64,000 bases of DNA from Simplicispira sp. 125 (GCF_003096555.1 NZ_QEKM01000001.1:2976001-3040000); one strand, 5' to 3'; counted from the stretch's first letter, positions 36,126 through 46,097 are shown. Notes: generated by a model from the letters alone, not told the origin. Numbers and translations: made by a program.

Positions 36126-37445
36126 TTACCGTGAACGCGCCTGCCCGGCCGCAGTCGGCTGGAGCGCCGCCAGCGTAAACGACACCATGAACAGATAGAC
36201 CATGTTGCCGTTGAAATGGGCCAGAAACACCTGCGTCAGCCCAAAGCCCAGGTAACCCAAGGGAAGCAGCACCCCCACCAGGCGCAGGCACAGCGCCTGC
36301 CGGTCGACCAGGCCATCCGCCCCCAGAACGCGCACGCGCGTGGGCCAGAACAAGGCCAGTGGAACGGCATAAAAGAGCAGCAATCCACCCAGGCCCAGCA
36401 CACCGCGCTTGGCAAACATGTCCAGCCACTCGTTGTGTGCATGCCCAAACTGCAGCACGATCGGGTGGGCCAGCCCCGCCGCCACACGGCGCTTTTTCTC
36501 CTGCTGGTAGCCCACCTCGCCCCAGCCGCCCAACGGCCGGTCCAGGCCCATATTCCACGCCAGTTGCCAGTGGTCCAGGCGCTGGCCTACCGAGGTGCGC
36601 GCATTGCCTTCGTCCACATACCCATTCATTTCACTTTGCGCCTGCTCCCAGCGCTGCTCGAGCTGCGGCGCCTGGTACCAGCTCAGCACAAGCACCAAGG
36701 CCAGCAGGCCTGCACCGCCCACCAGCACCCGCCGCCCCCACAGGTGGCGCACCAAAAGCCACGACAAGGGCAGCATGCACAGCGCCAAGGCCAGCCAACC
36801 GCCGCGGGTTTGCGACAGCAGCGAGCCGAGCAGGCCCAGCAGGGCGCACACACCCATCAACAGCCGCGGCTGCCAGCGCCAGCGGTCCATGCAGACCACC
36901 CACTGCATCCAGCACATCAGACCGAAGAGACCGCTCAGGTTGCCATACTGGATGGCGCCACTGGACCGGGTGGCGGAATCAATCCAGGCGCGATCATGCC
37001 CAAGCACCTGGACGTCCCACAGTGCTTTCAGCCCCCCGCCCGCCGCGCCCACGGCAATGCCCAGCAGCAAAAACCGCCCCCGGGGCGGAAAAGCGAAGAC
37101 AAATGGAATACACACTACCGCCAGCAGGTAGCGGGACGGTTTGTTCAAAATGCCCCACCCCTTGGACAGGTCGCCGCCGTAGAGCCAGACCGCCCCCATG
37201 ACGGTAAAAACCAGCATGAGCCACCGAGCCGATGGAGACTCGAATGACTGGCGCAGCCATTGCGGTGCCGTGGACATGGCACACAAGGCAAGCAGTGCAA
37301 TGCCATAGGCGTAGCCAGATGGCACTGCCAAAGTCAGCGCCGGCAGCAGGAACGCTGCCAAGGCACTGCAGCGCCGGCGAAGATCAGGCTCTGACAACAA
37401 AAGGGGCTGGTACGTGGGAATTGAAGGCACGTCTTGCGTGTTCAA
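36126..37445 (-). CDS. O-antigen ligase / Wzy_C-family membrane protein
   Basis: A 439-residue inner-membrane protein with about 12 hydrophobic segments and a large periplasmic loop (about 262-345) typical of the O-antigen ligase/polymerase (Wzy_C) family. The SQTRGGWLAL motif (about 208-217) and GHAHNEWLDMFAKRG in the loop are the conserved substrate elements of WaaL-like ligases, which join polysaccharide to lipid A-core. The start is a TTG at 37445 overlapping the zinc-finger gene stop (TTGA). Co-directional with a glycosyltransferase, which supports a surface-glycan role. Confidence 0.85.
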   Translation of the reverse strand: MNTQDVPSIPTYQPLLLSEPDLRRRCSALAAFLLPALTLAVPSGYAYGIALLALCAMSTAPQWLRQSFESPSARWLMLVFTVMGAVWLYGGDLSKGWGILNKPSRYLLAVVCIPFVFAFPPRGRFLLLGIAVGAAGGGLKALWDVQVLGHDRAWIDSATRSSGAIQYGNLSGLFGLMCWMQWVVCMDRWRWQPRLLMGVCALLGLLGSLLSQTRGGWLALALCMLPLSWLLVRHLWGRRVLVGGAGLLALVLVLSWYQAPQLEQRWEQAQSEMNGYVDEGNARTSVGQRLDHWQLAWNMGLDRPLGGWGEVGYQQEKKRRVAAGLAHPIVLQFGHAHNEWLDMFAKRGVLGLGGLLLFYAVPLALFWPTRVRVLGADGLVDRQALCLRLVGVLLPLGYLGFGLTQVFLAHFNGNMVYLFMVSFTLAALQPTAAGQARSR

Positions 37446-37648
37446 TGCCCAGCAGCCACCTTTTCACCCGCGCGCAAGCGGTATTCGGTGCCGCAATAAG
37501 GGCAAACGGCCTGGCCGGTGCCCGCCACTTCCAGATAGACCTTGGGGTGCCCATTCCAGAGGGCAATGCCCGATTGCGGGTTGGGGCAGGCGATATTGCC
37601 CTGGGGGTCAAGATCTTTGGCCTGTAGTTCGATGCTTTTCTGACTCAT
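37442..37648 (-). CDS. Small zinc-finger protein (zf-CHCC, NDUFS6-like)
   Basis: A 68-residue protein with a C-H-C-C zinc motif: ACPNPQSG, then His in GHPKVYLEV, then CPYCGTEYRL. This matches the zf-CHCC family related to the complex I accessory subunit NDUFS6, commonly found next to ilvE in betaproteobacteria. The start at 37648 is chosen because the conserved domain begins shortly after; the frame is open to 37708. It overlaps the O-antigen ligase start by four bases. Confidence 0.85.
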   Translation of the reverse strand: MSQKSIELQAKDLDPQGNIACPNPQSGIALWNGHPKVYLEVAGTGQAVCPYCGTEYRLRAGEKVAAGH

Positions 37649-37748
37649 TGTGTGCATGGCAGAGGTTGTGGAGAAGGGGTCTTGGCTGCGGACGTCAGGC
37701 CGCGCCACGATCCTGTGCGATTGTCTTTCATTTCGTCACGGGCACAGG

Positions 37749-38798
37749 TTACCGTTGGTGCATCTTTGGCGCGCACGGCTCTACACCGGCCAGCGCTGTC
37801 TCGCGGCGGTAAAACGCTTCCAGCTCCGACAGCTTGGCGTCGATGCTGAAACGCTCCATGGAACGATTGCTGCGGTGCGGGCGCTGCGCATACATGGCAC
37901 GCAGGGCGTCGGCCATCGCGCCAACGTCTTCCAGCGGCACCATGCGCGCGTCCAGCGCGGCGCTCAGATGTTTCGCGCCCAGCGTTTCCGTGGCGATGAT
38001 GGGCAACCCTGCCGCCATGGCCTCCAGAAACACCAGGCCAAAGGATTCTTCGCGTGCCGCACTGATGAAACCGTCGAACGCCGCCATCCAGTCCTGCGGC
38101 TGCTCACAAAACCCGGGCAGGAGGACGCCCGGCACATTGCGCTGACGCAAGGCCTCCAGTTCAGCGCCCTGGCCCACAAGCACCAGGTGCGCGCCCGGCA
38201 GGGCAGCACGTTCAAAGGCGTCCACCAAAAGGTCAAAGCCCTTGGTACGCTCCATACGTCCCATGGAGCCGAACACCCAGGCATCGGATGCAATGCCGTG
38301 CTCGGCCCGTAGGCGCTGGCGAGCATCGGCTGCGGGTCGATAGGGCAGGGTCCAGTTGTCGATCTGGGCGGTGTGTTCGCGCAGCGGCGACGGTATGGCG
38401 TCCAATTGCCACGGCGCGATGGCCACCAGTGCATCCAGGTGCGCATGCTGCTGGGGCTTGTAGCGCATGTGCAGCGTGGCGACACGCAAAACCCGGCTCC
38501 GCAGGTCGGGTGCGCCCCCCAGCGCCTTGCTCCCGTCACTGAGGTGTGCATGGGCCACATCCGGGCGCAGCTGGCGCACCAAGCGACGCGCCTGCCATCG
38601 CCCCAGCCAACGGCCCACCCAAAGCACTTTGACCCGAGGGTCGACCCGGTGGGCATAGCCCCCGGGCATGCCGCTGCGGACCGACCGGCGCAGAACCAGC
38701 GTGACCTCGTGGTGCTGTGACTGCGCATTGGCCAGCTCGATAGCATGCCTCTCACTGCCGGCAAAGCTGCTGGTGAGAAGCAGGTGAACGATGCGCAT
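37749..38798 (-). CDS. Glycosyltransferase family 4 protein
   Basis: A 349-residue GT-B glycosyltransferase. The N-terminal domain begins RIVHLLLTSSFAGSERHAIELA; the C-terminal GT4 domain has FGSMGRMERTKGFDLLVDAFE (about 192-212) and the nucleotide-sugar E-x7-E motif in SAAREESFGLVFLEAMAAGLPIIA (about 265-288). It probably adds a sugar during lipopolysaccharide or capsule synthesis, in line with the nearby ligase. It follows ilvE by 15 bases and precedes the zinc-finger gene by 100 bases. Confidence 0.88.
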   Translation of the reverse strand: MRIVHLLLTSSFAGSERHAIELANAQSQHHEVTLVLRRSVRSGMPGGYAHRVDPRVKVLWVGRWLGRWQARRLVRQLRPDVAHAHLSDGSKALGGAPDLRSRVLRVATLHMRYKPQQHAHLDALVAIAPWQLDAIPSPLREHTAQIDNWTLPYRPAADARQRLRAEHGIASDAWVFGSMGRMERTKGFDLLVDAFERAALPGAHLVLVGQGAELEALRQRNVPGVLLPGFCEQPQDWMAAFDGFISAAREESFGLVFLEAMAAGLPIIATETLGAKHLSAALDARMVPLEDVGAMADALRAMYAQRPHRSNRSMERFSIDAKLSELEAFYRRETALAGVEPCAPKMHQR

Positions 38799-38813
38799 GG
38801 AGGCGGAACCCGC

Positions 38814-39752
38814 CTAAACCCGGGTCAACCAGTGGGCGTATTTTGGATTGCGGCCGTTGACGATGTCAAAAAACGCACTCTGGATTTTTTCGGTGATGGG
38901 CCCTCGCGAGCCTGCGCCAATTTCAATGCGGTCGAGCTCGCGGATGGGCGTCACTTCGGCTGCGGTACCCGTGAAAAAGGCTTCATCAGCGATGTACACC
39001 TCGTCGCGTGTGATGCGCTTTTGCACCACTTCCAGACCCAGGTCCTTGGCGATGTGGAACACGGTGTTGCGCGTGATGCCGTTGAGGGCACCGGCCGACA
39101 GGTCCGGCGTGTAGATGACACCGCCCTTGATGACGAAGATGTTTTCGCCCGCACCTTCAGAGACAAAGCCCGACGCATCCAGCAACAAGGCTTCATCGTA
39201 ACCGTCGTCCAGCGCTTCCATGTTCGCCAGGATGGAATTGGTGTAGTTGCTCACCGCCTTGGCCTGCGTCATCGTGATGTTGACGTGGTGGCGTGTGTAG
39301 CTACTGGTTTTGACGCGGATACCGCGCTGCATGCCCTCTTCGCCCAGATAAGCGCCCCAGGCCCAGGCCGCCACCATCAGGTGGATCTGGTTGCCCTTGG
39401 GCGAAACGCCCAGTTTTTGCGAACCAATCCAGGTCAGCGGGCGCAAATAGCACGATTCGAGCTTGTTCTCGCGCACGACGGCCTTCTGGGCCTCGTTCAC
39501 TTCTTCCTTGGTGAACGGGATCTTCATGCGCAGGATCTTGGCGCTGTTGAACAAACGCTCCGTGTGCTCTTCCAGGCGAAAGATAGCCGCGCCTTGGGCC
39601 GTGTTGTAGGCGCGCACGCCTTCAAAGGCGCCACAGCCATAGTGCAGCGTGTGGCTCAGCACATGGATCTTGGCATCGCGCCAATCGACCATGTGGCCGT
39701 CCATCCAGATCTTGCCGTCACGATCGGCCATCGAGGGTACTACGGGGCTCAT
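38814..39752 (-). CDS. ilvE: Branched-chain amino-acid aminotransferase
   Basis: A 312-residue class IV PLP aminotransferase for Leu, Ile and Val. Typical segments are HTLHYGCGAFEGVRAY (about 35-50), the PLP lysine region TMTQAKAVSNYTNS (about 158-171), EGAGENIFVIKGG and TGTAAEVTPI near the C-terminus. The start at 39752 has AAAGGA upstream. Normal length. It is the first gene of a minus-strand group with the glycosyltransferase, zinc-finger and ligase genes. Confidence 0.95.
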   Translation of the reverse strand: MSPVVPSMADRDGKIWMDGHMVDWRDAKIHVLSHTLHYGCGAFEGVRAYNTAQGAAIFRLEEHTERLFNSAKILRMKIPFTKEEVNEAQKAVVRENKLESCYLRPLTWIGSQKLGVSPKGNQIHLMVAAWAWGAYLGEEGMQRGIRVKTSSYTRHHVNITMTQAKAVSNYTNSILANMEALDDGYDEALLLDASGFVSEGAGENIFVIKGGVIYTPDLSAGALNGITRNTVFHIAKDLGLEVVQKRITRDEVYIADEAFFTGTAAEVTPIRELDRIEIGAGSRGPITEKIQSAFFDIVNGRNPKYAHWLTRV

Positions 39753-39840
39753 AGGTGTCCTTTGGATTGCTGGGTTCGCAAAACCACTGATTTTAAGGGG
39801 CCTGCGGGGCTATCTACCCTACCAGGAACCCCACTGGAAA

Positions 39841-41220
39841 TCAGGTCAGGCCGCGCACCACCTCCATGGCTTCCTCGATGCGCTCGACCGGATGGATGGC
39901 CAGCCCTTCCACCGGTTGCCGGGGGGCATTCGCACGCGGCACCACGGCCACGCTGAAGCCCAGTTTGGCGGCCTCCTTGAGCCGCTCCTGGCCACGGGGC
40001 GCGGGGCGCACCTCACCAGCCAGCCCGACTTCGCCAAAGGCGAAGAAGCCCTTGGGCAGCGCCTTGCCCCGCAAGCTGGAGGTGATGGCCAGCATCACGG
40101 CCAGGTCGGCCGCCGGTTCGCTGATGCGTACGCCCCCCACTGCATTCACAAACACATCCTGGTCAGCGCACGCCACACCCGCATGGCGGTGCAGCACGGC
40201 CAGCAGCATGGCCAGGCGATCACGCTCCAGCCCCACCGACAGGCGCCGGGGATTGGGGCCACCGCCATCGACCAGGGCCTGGATCTCGACCAGCATGGGG
40301 CGGGTTCCCTCGAGCGTCACGAGCACGCAACTGCCCGGCACCGGCTCGCTGTGCTGGCTGAGAAAAATGGCGCTGGGGTTGGTCACGCCCTTGAGTCCGC
40401 GCTCGGTCATGGCGAAAACACCAATCTCGTTCACCGCACCAAAACGGTTCTTGATGGCGCGCACCAGCCGAAAACTTGAATGGGTATCGCCCTCGAAATA
40501 CAGCACCGTGTCGACCATGTGCTCCAGCACGCGCGGCCCGGCCAGCGCCCCTTCCTTGGTGACATGGCCCACCAGAATGATGGTCACCCCCGAGGATTTT
40601 GCCGCCCGCGTGAGGTGCGCCGCACATTCACGCACCTGGGCGACCGAGCCCGGGGCCGACGTCAGTTGATCGGAATACACGGTCTGGATGGAATCGATCA
40701 CCGCCACGGCAGGCTGCGTTGCCTCCAGGGTGGCCAGGATTTTTTCCAGCTGGATTTCAGCCAGCACGTTGACCTGGCTCTCGTGCAAGCCCAGGCGGCG
40801 CGAGCGCAGCGCCACCTGGGCGCCACTCTCTTCCCCGGTGACGTACAAAGTAGGCAGCCCCGCGCGATGCAACGCATCGAGCGCCTGCAGCAGCAGGGTA
40901 GATTTACCAATGCCTGGGTCGCCCCCGATCAGCACCACGGCACCTTCGACAATGCCGCCGCCCAGCACCCGGTCCAGCTCCTCAATACCGCTCGGGGTAC
41001 GCGCCACCTCGTTGGCTTCGATGGCGTACAGGGGCGTCACAGGCTGGGCTGCGTTCAGCCCGGTGTGTTGAGCGCTGCCGTAACGATTTTTCCCTGCTGC
41101 GGCCGCTGCAACCGTTTCCGTGAGCGTGTTCCACGCATTGCAGTGCGGGCATTTTCCCAGCCACTTGGGCGTGGAGCCGCCGCATTCAGAGCAGGTGTAG
41201 AGGGTTTTTTCTTTGGACAT
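39841..41220 (-). CDS. radA: DNA repair protein RadA
   Basis: A 459-residue RecA-like protein that promotes branch migration in homologous recombination. It has an N-terminal C4 zinc finger (CSECGG, CPHC, residues 10-27), Walker A GGDPGIGKST (about 99-108, Lys106), the RadA-specific KNRFG motif (257-261) and a C-terminal Lon-protease-like domain with GEVGLAGEVRPAPRG. The start at 41220 is set by the zinc finger; the frame extends a few codons further upstream. Confidence 0.96.
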   Translation of the reverse strand: MSKEKTLYTCSECGGSTPKWLGKCPHCNAWNTLTETVAAAAAGKNRYGSAQHTGLNAAQPVTPLYAIEANEVARTPSGIEELDRVLGGGIVEGAVVLIGGDPGIGKSTLLLQALDALHRAGLPTLYVTGEESGAQVALRSRRLGLHESQVNVLAEIQLEKILATLEATQPAVAVIDSIQTVYSDQLTSAPGSVAQVRECAAHLTRAAKSSGVTIILVGHVTKEGALAGPRVLEHMVDTVLYFEGDTHSSFRLVRAIKNRFGAVNEIGVFAMTERGLKGVTNPSAIFLSQHSEPVPGSCVLVTLEGTRPMLVEIQALVDGGGPNPRRLSVGLERDRLAMLLAVLHRHAGVACADQDVFVNAVGGVRISEPAADLAVMLAITSSLRGKALPKGFFAFGEVGLAGEVRPAPRGQERLKEAAKLGFSVAVVPRANAPRQPVEGLAIHPVERIEEAMEVVRGLT

Positions 41221-41293
41221 GGCGTGCAACAAACCAAGGGCAGACGACTATAGCGGCCCGTTGCCATCGCATCGGCGCACAAGACACAAATAA

Positions 41294-41318
41294 CAAACCC
41301 GCCACAAGGGCGGGTTTG
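41294..41318 (-). terminator. Rho-independent terminator of the barstar transcript
   Basis: Perfect 10-bp stem CAAACCCGCC/GGCGGGTTTG with a 5-base loop; on the minus strand it is followed by TTATTTGTG. It lies after the barstar gene and before radA on that strand. Confidence 0.75.
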
Positions 41319-41345
41319 GCGAGGCGCAAAATAGCCTTCAGAGGA

Positions 41346-41540
41346 TCAAGCCGCCGTAAGCCAATACCCCGAATTGAAGGGGCTGCTCATGCGCAGCGCC
41401 ATCGGAGAAATGTCCACCAACTTGTCGGTCGGCATTTTCTCGATCATTTCAGCACCCATGTCGATGCCTTGCACCGCGGCTGGTGCTTCGGTAGCCTCTT
41501 TCGCCCGTTCTGCTTGGCTGGGGTTTGCAGAACGGGCTAC
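41346..41540 (-). pseudogene. Orphan open frame downstream of barstar, likely gene remnant
   Basis: The stretch between radA and barstar (about 316 bases) holds an open frame ending at 41346 with protein-like composition: SQAERAKEATEAPAAV, GIDMGAEMIEKMPTDKLVD, then ISPMALRMSSPFNSGYW. It enters from within the barstar C-terminus in another frame and has no convincing start upstream; GTG at 41474 or ATG at 41459 would give about 40 residues. I do not recognise the family. The most likely reading is the 3' end of a gene whose 5' part was lost when the barnase-barstar segment arrived, with the original terminator kept. A short real protein cannot be excluded. Confidence 0.35.
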
Positions 41541-41962
41541 AGAAAAGAATAGAAACAGCGGAACGGTATTTTCCGGTCATTCCAGTAGTCCGCCACGTCC
41601 CGGAAGACATCGAGCAGTTGCTCGCGGGCTTCCTTGTCGAATTTGGCGGTGGCAGGAATTTGTTCCAGCACCACGATAAAGCCTGGTTGCGGGCCAGACT
41701 TGTGCAGCGGGTCCGTCAGGCAGTCCGACAAGGCGTCGAAATTCTTGCCGAAGTGCGACGGAAAGGTGAACTGCTGGGCGATCAAATCCAGCACATCCTG
41801 TTTGGTCTGTGCGTGGGCGAGGTTGGCGTAAAGAAAATGGTGCCCCAGCGTGGCCGCTGCATCCTGCAGATCCTGCACGCGAAACGCGCGAATGGATTGC
41901 ACAATGTTGGCGCGTACACCGCGCAGTGGGGATTCCTGGTCTTTACGAAGTGGCGTATCCAT
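41537..41962 (-). CDS. Barstar-family RNase inhibitor
   Basis: A 141-residue cytosolic inhibitor of barnase-type RNases. After a 40-residue N-terminal extension comes the barstar fold: AATLGHHFLYANLAHAQTK, then DLIAQQFTFPSHFGKNFDALSDCL, the loop and helix that plug the RNase active site with Asp residues, and finally GFIVVLEQIPA and the C-terminal strand. It lies 122 bases after the RNase gene on the same strand, the usual toxin-then-inhibitor order. The gene reads through to a TAG at 41537 and is followed by a terminator at 41294-41318. Confidence 0.9.
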   Translation of the reverse strand: MDTPLRKDQESPLRGVRANIVQSIRAFRVQDLQDAAATLGHHFLYANLAHAQTKQDVLDLIAQQFTFPSHFGKNFDALSDCLTDPLHKSGPQPGFIVVLEQIPATAKFDKEAREQLLDVFRDVADYWNDRKIPFRCFYSFL

Positions 41963-42084
41963 CTCCGCGTCTCTTTCTTTAAAAGTCCAAAATCGGGCTC
42001 ATTGCGGCGAACCGCAAAAGGGCGTCATACGGGAAGTGGCTCCCCTCCGCGATGCAGGCTACAAAGCACGTGGCATGGCGGGAG

Positions 42085-42489
42085 TCATTTGATAATTTCG
42101 CGGTAACTGGCGTAGTGGTCGCTGGTGTAATAGCAGGCGTCCGGCGTCCGGGGCTTGCCGCCACACACAATGCGCCGGGCGCCGCGGTGGCGAACGCCTG
42201 GTGTTCTGACGGTGTATTCCCGGTAGTACCCGCGCTTGTGCGCAGGCAACAGCCTCTCCCGATTGCCAAAAACCACCCCATCCTTGTCATAAGGAAAAGG
42301 GCCGCCCTGGTGAATCAAGGCATAGGTCTCGCGCCCCTGGAGAGGCAGTTGTGCCACGGAAATCGTGGCAGCACCATCGGTCAATGGCTGGTTGCGCGCC
42401 TGTCCTACCAGAGGAGTCAACGCCCATGCAGCACCCAGAACACACGCAAGCCCTGCATTGCATACACGGGCGGCTACAGCCTTCAGCAT
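42085..42489 (-). CDS. Secreted barnase-type guanyl-preferring ribonuclease
   Basis: A 134-residue microbial RNase of the N1/T1-barnase class. The N-terminal 30 or so residues form a signal peptide. The catalytic domain has LPLQGRETYALIHQGGPFPY, then VFGNRERLLP, the catalytic Glu91 in YYREYTV, the arginines of RGARRIV (Arg102 and Arg106) and the catalytic His125 in SDHYASY. All active-site positions of barnase are present. Two extra cysteines (VCGG and ACYY) may form a disulphide after export. It probably degrades RNA outside the cell or in competitors, with barstar protecting the producer. Confidence 0.9.
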   Translation of the reverse strand: MLKAVAARVCNAGLACVLGAAWALTPLVGQARNQPLTDGAATISVAQLPLQGRETYALIHQGGPFPYDKDGVVFGNRERLLPAHKRGYYREYTVRTPGVRHRGARRIVCGGKPRTPDACYYTSDHYASYREIIK

Positions 42490-42558
42490 CTCACTACACC
42501 TTTCAGAAACTACGGGTTAACCCGAAATTTCAAGCCGCTAGTGTGACGGAAACACCCC

Positions 42559-42595
42559 AAAAAAGCAAGCCTCTGCCCATTCTTTAGGCAGAGGC
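42559..42595 (-). terminator. Rho-independent terminator of maeB
   Basis: On the minus strand, stem GCCTCTGCC/GGCAGAGGC (42569-42577 with 42587-42595) is followed by TTGCTTTTTT. It lies about 50 bases after the maeB stop and ahead of the RNase gene. Confidence 0.85.
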
Positions 42596-42646
42596 CTCGA
42601 TCGCGCCCAACTTGGGTAAGTTAGCGCACGCTATCCAGCTAAATGA

Positions 42647-44962
42647 CTACCGCTGTGCGTTGGCATCGGCCACAGTGAGCGCGGTCATGTTGACGATACG
42701 GCGCACCGTGGCGCTGGCCGTCAGAATATGCACCGGCTGGGCAGCTCCCAGCAGCACCGGGCCGATGGCGATATTGCCGCCGGCAGCGGTCTTGAGCAGG
42801 TTGTAGGAGATGTTGGCGGCATCAATATTGGGCAGGACCAGCAGGTTGGCATCGCCGATCAGGCTGCTGTGGGGCATGAGCGTCGCGCGCGCTTTGCCAC
42901 TGAGTGCCACGTCGCCGTGCATTTCACCGTCCACTTCGAGCCAGGGCGCCTGAACGCGCAGCAGTTCCAGCGTCTGGCGCATTTTCACGGCGCTGGGCTT
43001 GTCGCTGCTGCCAAAGTTGGAGTGCGATAGCAGCGCCGCCTTGGGCTTGATGCCAAAGCGCAGCATTTCTTCGGCCGCCATCATGGTGATCTCCGCGAGC
43101 TGTTCGGCCGTGGGATCGTAGTTGACATGGGTATCCACCAGGAACACCTGGCGGTCGGGTAACAGCAAACCGTTCATGCAGGCGTAGGTGGCCACGCCGG
43201 CGCGGCGGCCAATGACCTGGTCGATGTAGTTGAGGTGGTGCGAGGTATGGCCCCAGGTGCCCACGATCAGGCCGTCGACTTCGCCCTTGAGCAGCATCAT
43301 GCTGCCGATCAGCGTGAGCCTGCGGCGCATCTCGATCTTGGCGATCGGTTCGGTGATGCCCTTGCGCTCGGCGATACGATGGTAGGTCTGCCAGAAGTCA
43401 CGGTAGCGGTGATCCTGCTCGACGTTGACCACGTCGTAATCAACTCCTTCCGACAGGCGCAGGCCGAACTTCGCAATGCGCTGCGCAATGACCGCAGGGC
43501 GGCCGATCAGCGTAGGCCGTGCAACGCGCTCGTCCACCACGATCTGGGCTGCACGCAGCACGCGCTCTTCCTCGCCTTCGGCATAGGCCACGCGCTTCTT
43601 GATCGCGGTCTTCGCGGCCAAAAAGAGGGGCTTCATCAGCGTGCCCGAGGCATAGACAAAGGTCTGCAACTGGTCGCGGTAAGCGTCCATATCCGTAATC
43701 GGGCGCAGTGCCACGCCGCTGTCGAATGCCGCCTGGGCCACGGCCGGTGCAATTTTCATCATCAGCCGTGGATCGAAGGGCTTGGGAATCAGGTATTCCG
43801 GGCCGAAGGCCAGTTTCTCCCCCACATAAGCCGCCGCCACCACTTCGCTTTGCTCGGCCTGTGCCAGATCGGCAATGGCGTGCACTGCGGCAATTTCCAT
43901 TTCCTGCGTGATGGTGGTGGCACCACTGTCGAGCGCACCCCTAAAGATGTATGGAAAGCACAGGACGTTGTTGACCTGGTTGGGGAAATCCGAGCGGCCC
44001 GTGGCGATGATGGCGTCGTCGCGCACGGCCTTGACGTCTTCGGGCTGGATTTCGGGGTTAGGGTTGGCCAGGGCAAAAATCAGCGGACGCGGTGCCATCT
44101 TGGCCACCATGTCTTTCTTCATCACGCCACCGGCCGACAGGCCCAGGAAAACATCGGCCCCGGCAATGACTTCGCTGAGCGAGCGCGCGTCGGTCTGCTG
44201 AGCAAAAGACGCCTTGTCCTCGTCCATCAACTCGGTGCGGCCCTGGTACACCACGCCAGCCAGGTCGGTCACCCAGATGTTCTCGCGCGGAATGCCCAGC
44301 TTGACCAGCAGCCCCAGGCAGGCCAGCGCGGCGGCACCGGCACCCGAGGTGACGAGCTTGACCTTTTGAAGGTCCTTGCCCGCCACCTTCAGACCGTTGA
44401 GGATGGCAGCGCCCACCACGATCGCCGTGCCATGCTGGTCGTCGTGGAAGACCGGAATCTTCATGCGCTCACGCAGCTTGCGCTCGACATAGAAGCAATC
44501 CGGTGCCTTGATGTCTTCGAGGTTGATGCCGCCAAAAGTGGGCTCCAGCGAGGCAATGATCTCGACCAGCTTCTCGGGGTCTTGTTCGTTGATCTCGATA
44601 TCGAACACATCGATGCCCGAGAACTTCTTGAACAGAACCGCCTTGCCTTCCATCACGGGCTTGCTCGCCAGCGGCCCAATGTCGCCCAGTCCCAGCACCG
44701 CAGTGCCGTTGGTCACCACGCCGACCAGGTTGCCCCGGCTGGTGTACTTGAAGGCGGCCTTCGGGTCTTTGACGATTTCTTCGCACGGCGCGGCCACGCC
44801 CGGCGAATAGGCCAGCGCCAGGTCGTGCTGGTTCACCATCTGCTTGGTTGCGGCAATGGTGATCTTGCCGGGCTTTGGGAACTCGTGGTATTCGAGTGCG
44901 GCCTTGCGCAACAGGGCGCGTTTGTCGAGGGTGGGATGGTGTTCCGGGGCTTGCTCAGGCAT
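42647..44962 (-). CDS. maeB: NADP-dependent malic enzyme with phosphotransacetylase-like domain
   Basis: A 771-residue MaeB-type enzyme that decarboxylates malate to pyruvate. The N-terminal malic domain (about 20-420) has [31 protein letters not shown], the catalytic [12 protein letters not shown] and the nucleotide-binding [16 protein letters not shown]. The C-terminal 330 residues resemble phosphate acetyltransferase and serve in acetyl-CoA regulation in characterised MaeB. Start 44962 has GGAGAC upstream; the frame is open to 45022. The IS110 element lies upstream, so its promoter must lie in the 180 bases 44963-45143, an AT-rich stretch with TTGATTTTCACATTACAAAA. Confidence 0.95.
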   Translation of the reverse strand: MPEQAPEHHPTLDKRALLRKAALEYHEFPKPGKITIAATKQMVNQHDLALAYSPGVAAPCEEIVKDPKAAFKYTSRGNLVGVVTNGTAVLGLGDIGPLASKPVMEGKAVLFKKFSGIDVFDIEINEQDPEKLVEIIASLEPTFGGINLEDIKAPDCFYVERKLRERMKIPVFHDDQHGTAIVVGAAILNGLKVAGKDLQKVKLVTSGAGAAALACLGLLVKLGIPRENIWVTDLAGVVYQGRTELMDEDKASFAQQTDARSLSEVIAGADVFLGLSAGGVMKKDMVAKMAPRPLIFALANPNPEIQPEDVKAVRDDAIIATGRSDFPNQVNNVLCFPYIFRGALDSGATTITQEMEIAAVHAIADLAQAEQSEVVAAAYVGEKLAFGPEYLIPKPFDPRLMMKIAPAVAQAAFDSGVALRPITDMDAYRDQLQTFVYASGTLMKPLFLAAKTAIKKRVAYAEGEEERVLRAAQIVVDERVARPTLIGRPAVIAQRIAKFGLRLSEGVDYDVVNVEQDHRYRDFWQTYHRIAERKGITEPIAKIEMRRRLTLIGSMMLLKGEVDGLIVGTWGHTSHHLNYIDQVIGRRAGVATYACMNGLLLPDRQVFLVDTHVNYDPTAEQLAEITMMAAEEMLRFGIKPKAALLSHSNFGSSDKPSAVKMRQTLELLRVQAPWLEVDGEMHGDVALSGKARATLMPHSSLIGDANLLVLPNIDAANISYNLLKTAAGGNIAIGPVLLGAAQPVHILTASATVRRIVNMTALTVADANAQR

Positions 44963-45143
44963 GCGATGTCTCCAGTGTGCAAAGCCACGCTCAGAGGGGT
45001 GGCTGATGGGGGATTCTTTCACCTTTTCCCTCGCAAGCTTTCATGCCTGTGTGGGCTGCCTCCATTGTGACGGATATTCGTGAAATTGATTTTCACATTA
45101 CAAAATTAAAAGCCCTGCGGCACGCCAGGTTCTATGTTTTTCG

Positions 45144-46097
45144 TCAAGCGGTTTTTGGCATCAACCGTGTCGGATCAAAGATCTCGCTCCCCTTCCAGAC
45201 AGCAAATGCCACTCGCAACAACTTGCGGCCTAAGATCACAAACGCCTCGGTTGTCGCAAAGCCCTTGGCCCGGATCGACTGGTACAGCGGCTTGAGGGCT
45301 TTGCTGTGACTGGCGGACATACCCGTCAGGTACATCTGCCTGCGCAAGAGCGCTGGCCCCTTCTTGCTCAGACGGCGCCTGCCGCGCTTGGTGCCGGAAT
45401 CGTTGGGACGCGGGTCCAGACCGCTGTAAGCTACCAGGGCATCAGAATTGGCAAACTCGAAGCGGCTGAGCAGCGCTGCCAGCACCGCTGTGGTCTGCGG
45501 TCCGATACCGGTGATGGTGCGCAGCCGCTCGCATCGCTCGGCCATCTGCGCATCGCTGGCGATCAAGGCGCGCACCTGGTCGTCTATGGAATGGAGCAAG
45601 GCGTCGAAGGCCTTTTGCAGCTTGTCCGTCTCAATCCCCTGTTGGTCGACATCGGCGAAGACTTGGCGCAAGGCCGATCGGTGTGTGGCCACTTGCGCCC
45701 TGCGTGTGAGCAGGTCTTGGAGGCGCTGCTGCAAGGGGTTTGCCGGTTGCCAGGGATGCAGCTGATCGTGGTGCTCAGCCAAGTAGCGGGCAATCACGCC
45801 GGCGTCTACGCCGTCGGTCTTGGCCCGTGTGCCCAAGGCACGTGCGTAGAAGAAGACGTCTCGCGCATTGAGCACGAACACTTGAAAGCCCGCTTGGCTA
45901 GCCAGGTGTGCCAGCAAGCCGTGATACCGGCCGGTGGATTCCATGGCGATGAGTGCATGCGCGGGGACTTCCCGCAGCCAGCGACTGATGCTCGGCGCAT
46001 CGTTGGCGACGCTGCACGGTCGTCGCTGTGGACCCATGGCGATGACGAGTTCGGCTTTGGATACGTCCACGCCGATGTACAAATTGGACTCTTGCAT
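45144..46097 (-). CDS. IS110-family transposase
   Basis: A 317-residue recombinase. The N-terminal RuvC-like DEDD domain has Asp11 (YIGVDVSKAELV), Glu53 (IAMESTGRYHG), Asp95 and Asp98 (KTDGVDAGVIARY). A coiled-coil linker follows, then the Transposase_20 domain with LRTITGIGPQTTAVLAALL, VAYSGLDPRPNDSG (catalytic Ser about 234) and KRGRRRLSKKGPALLRRQMY. All catalytic residues are intact, so it is probably functional. In IS110 elements this enzyme works with an RNA made from the element's non-coding end. Confidence 0.95.
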   Translation of the reverse strand: MQESNLYIGVDVSKAELVIAMGPQRRPCSVANDAPSISRWLREVPAHALIAMESTGRYHGLLAHLASQAGFQVFVLNARDVFFYARALGTRAKTDGVDAGVIARYLAEHHDQLHPWQPANPLQQRLQDLLTRRAQVATHRSALRQVFADVDQQGIETDKLQKAFDALLHSIDDQVRALIASDAQMAERCERLRTITGIGPQTTAVLAALLSRFEFANSDALVAYSGLDPRPNDSGTKRGRRRLSKKGPALLRRQMYLTGMSASHSKALKPLYQSIRAKGFATTEAFVILGRKLLRVAFAVWKGSEIFDPTRLMPKTA

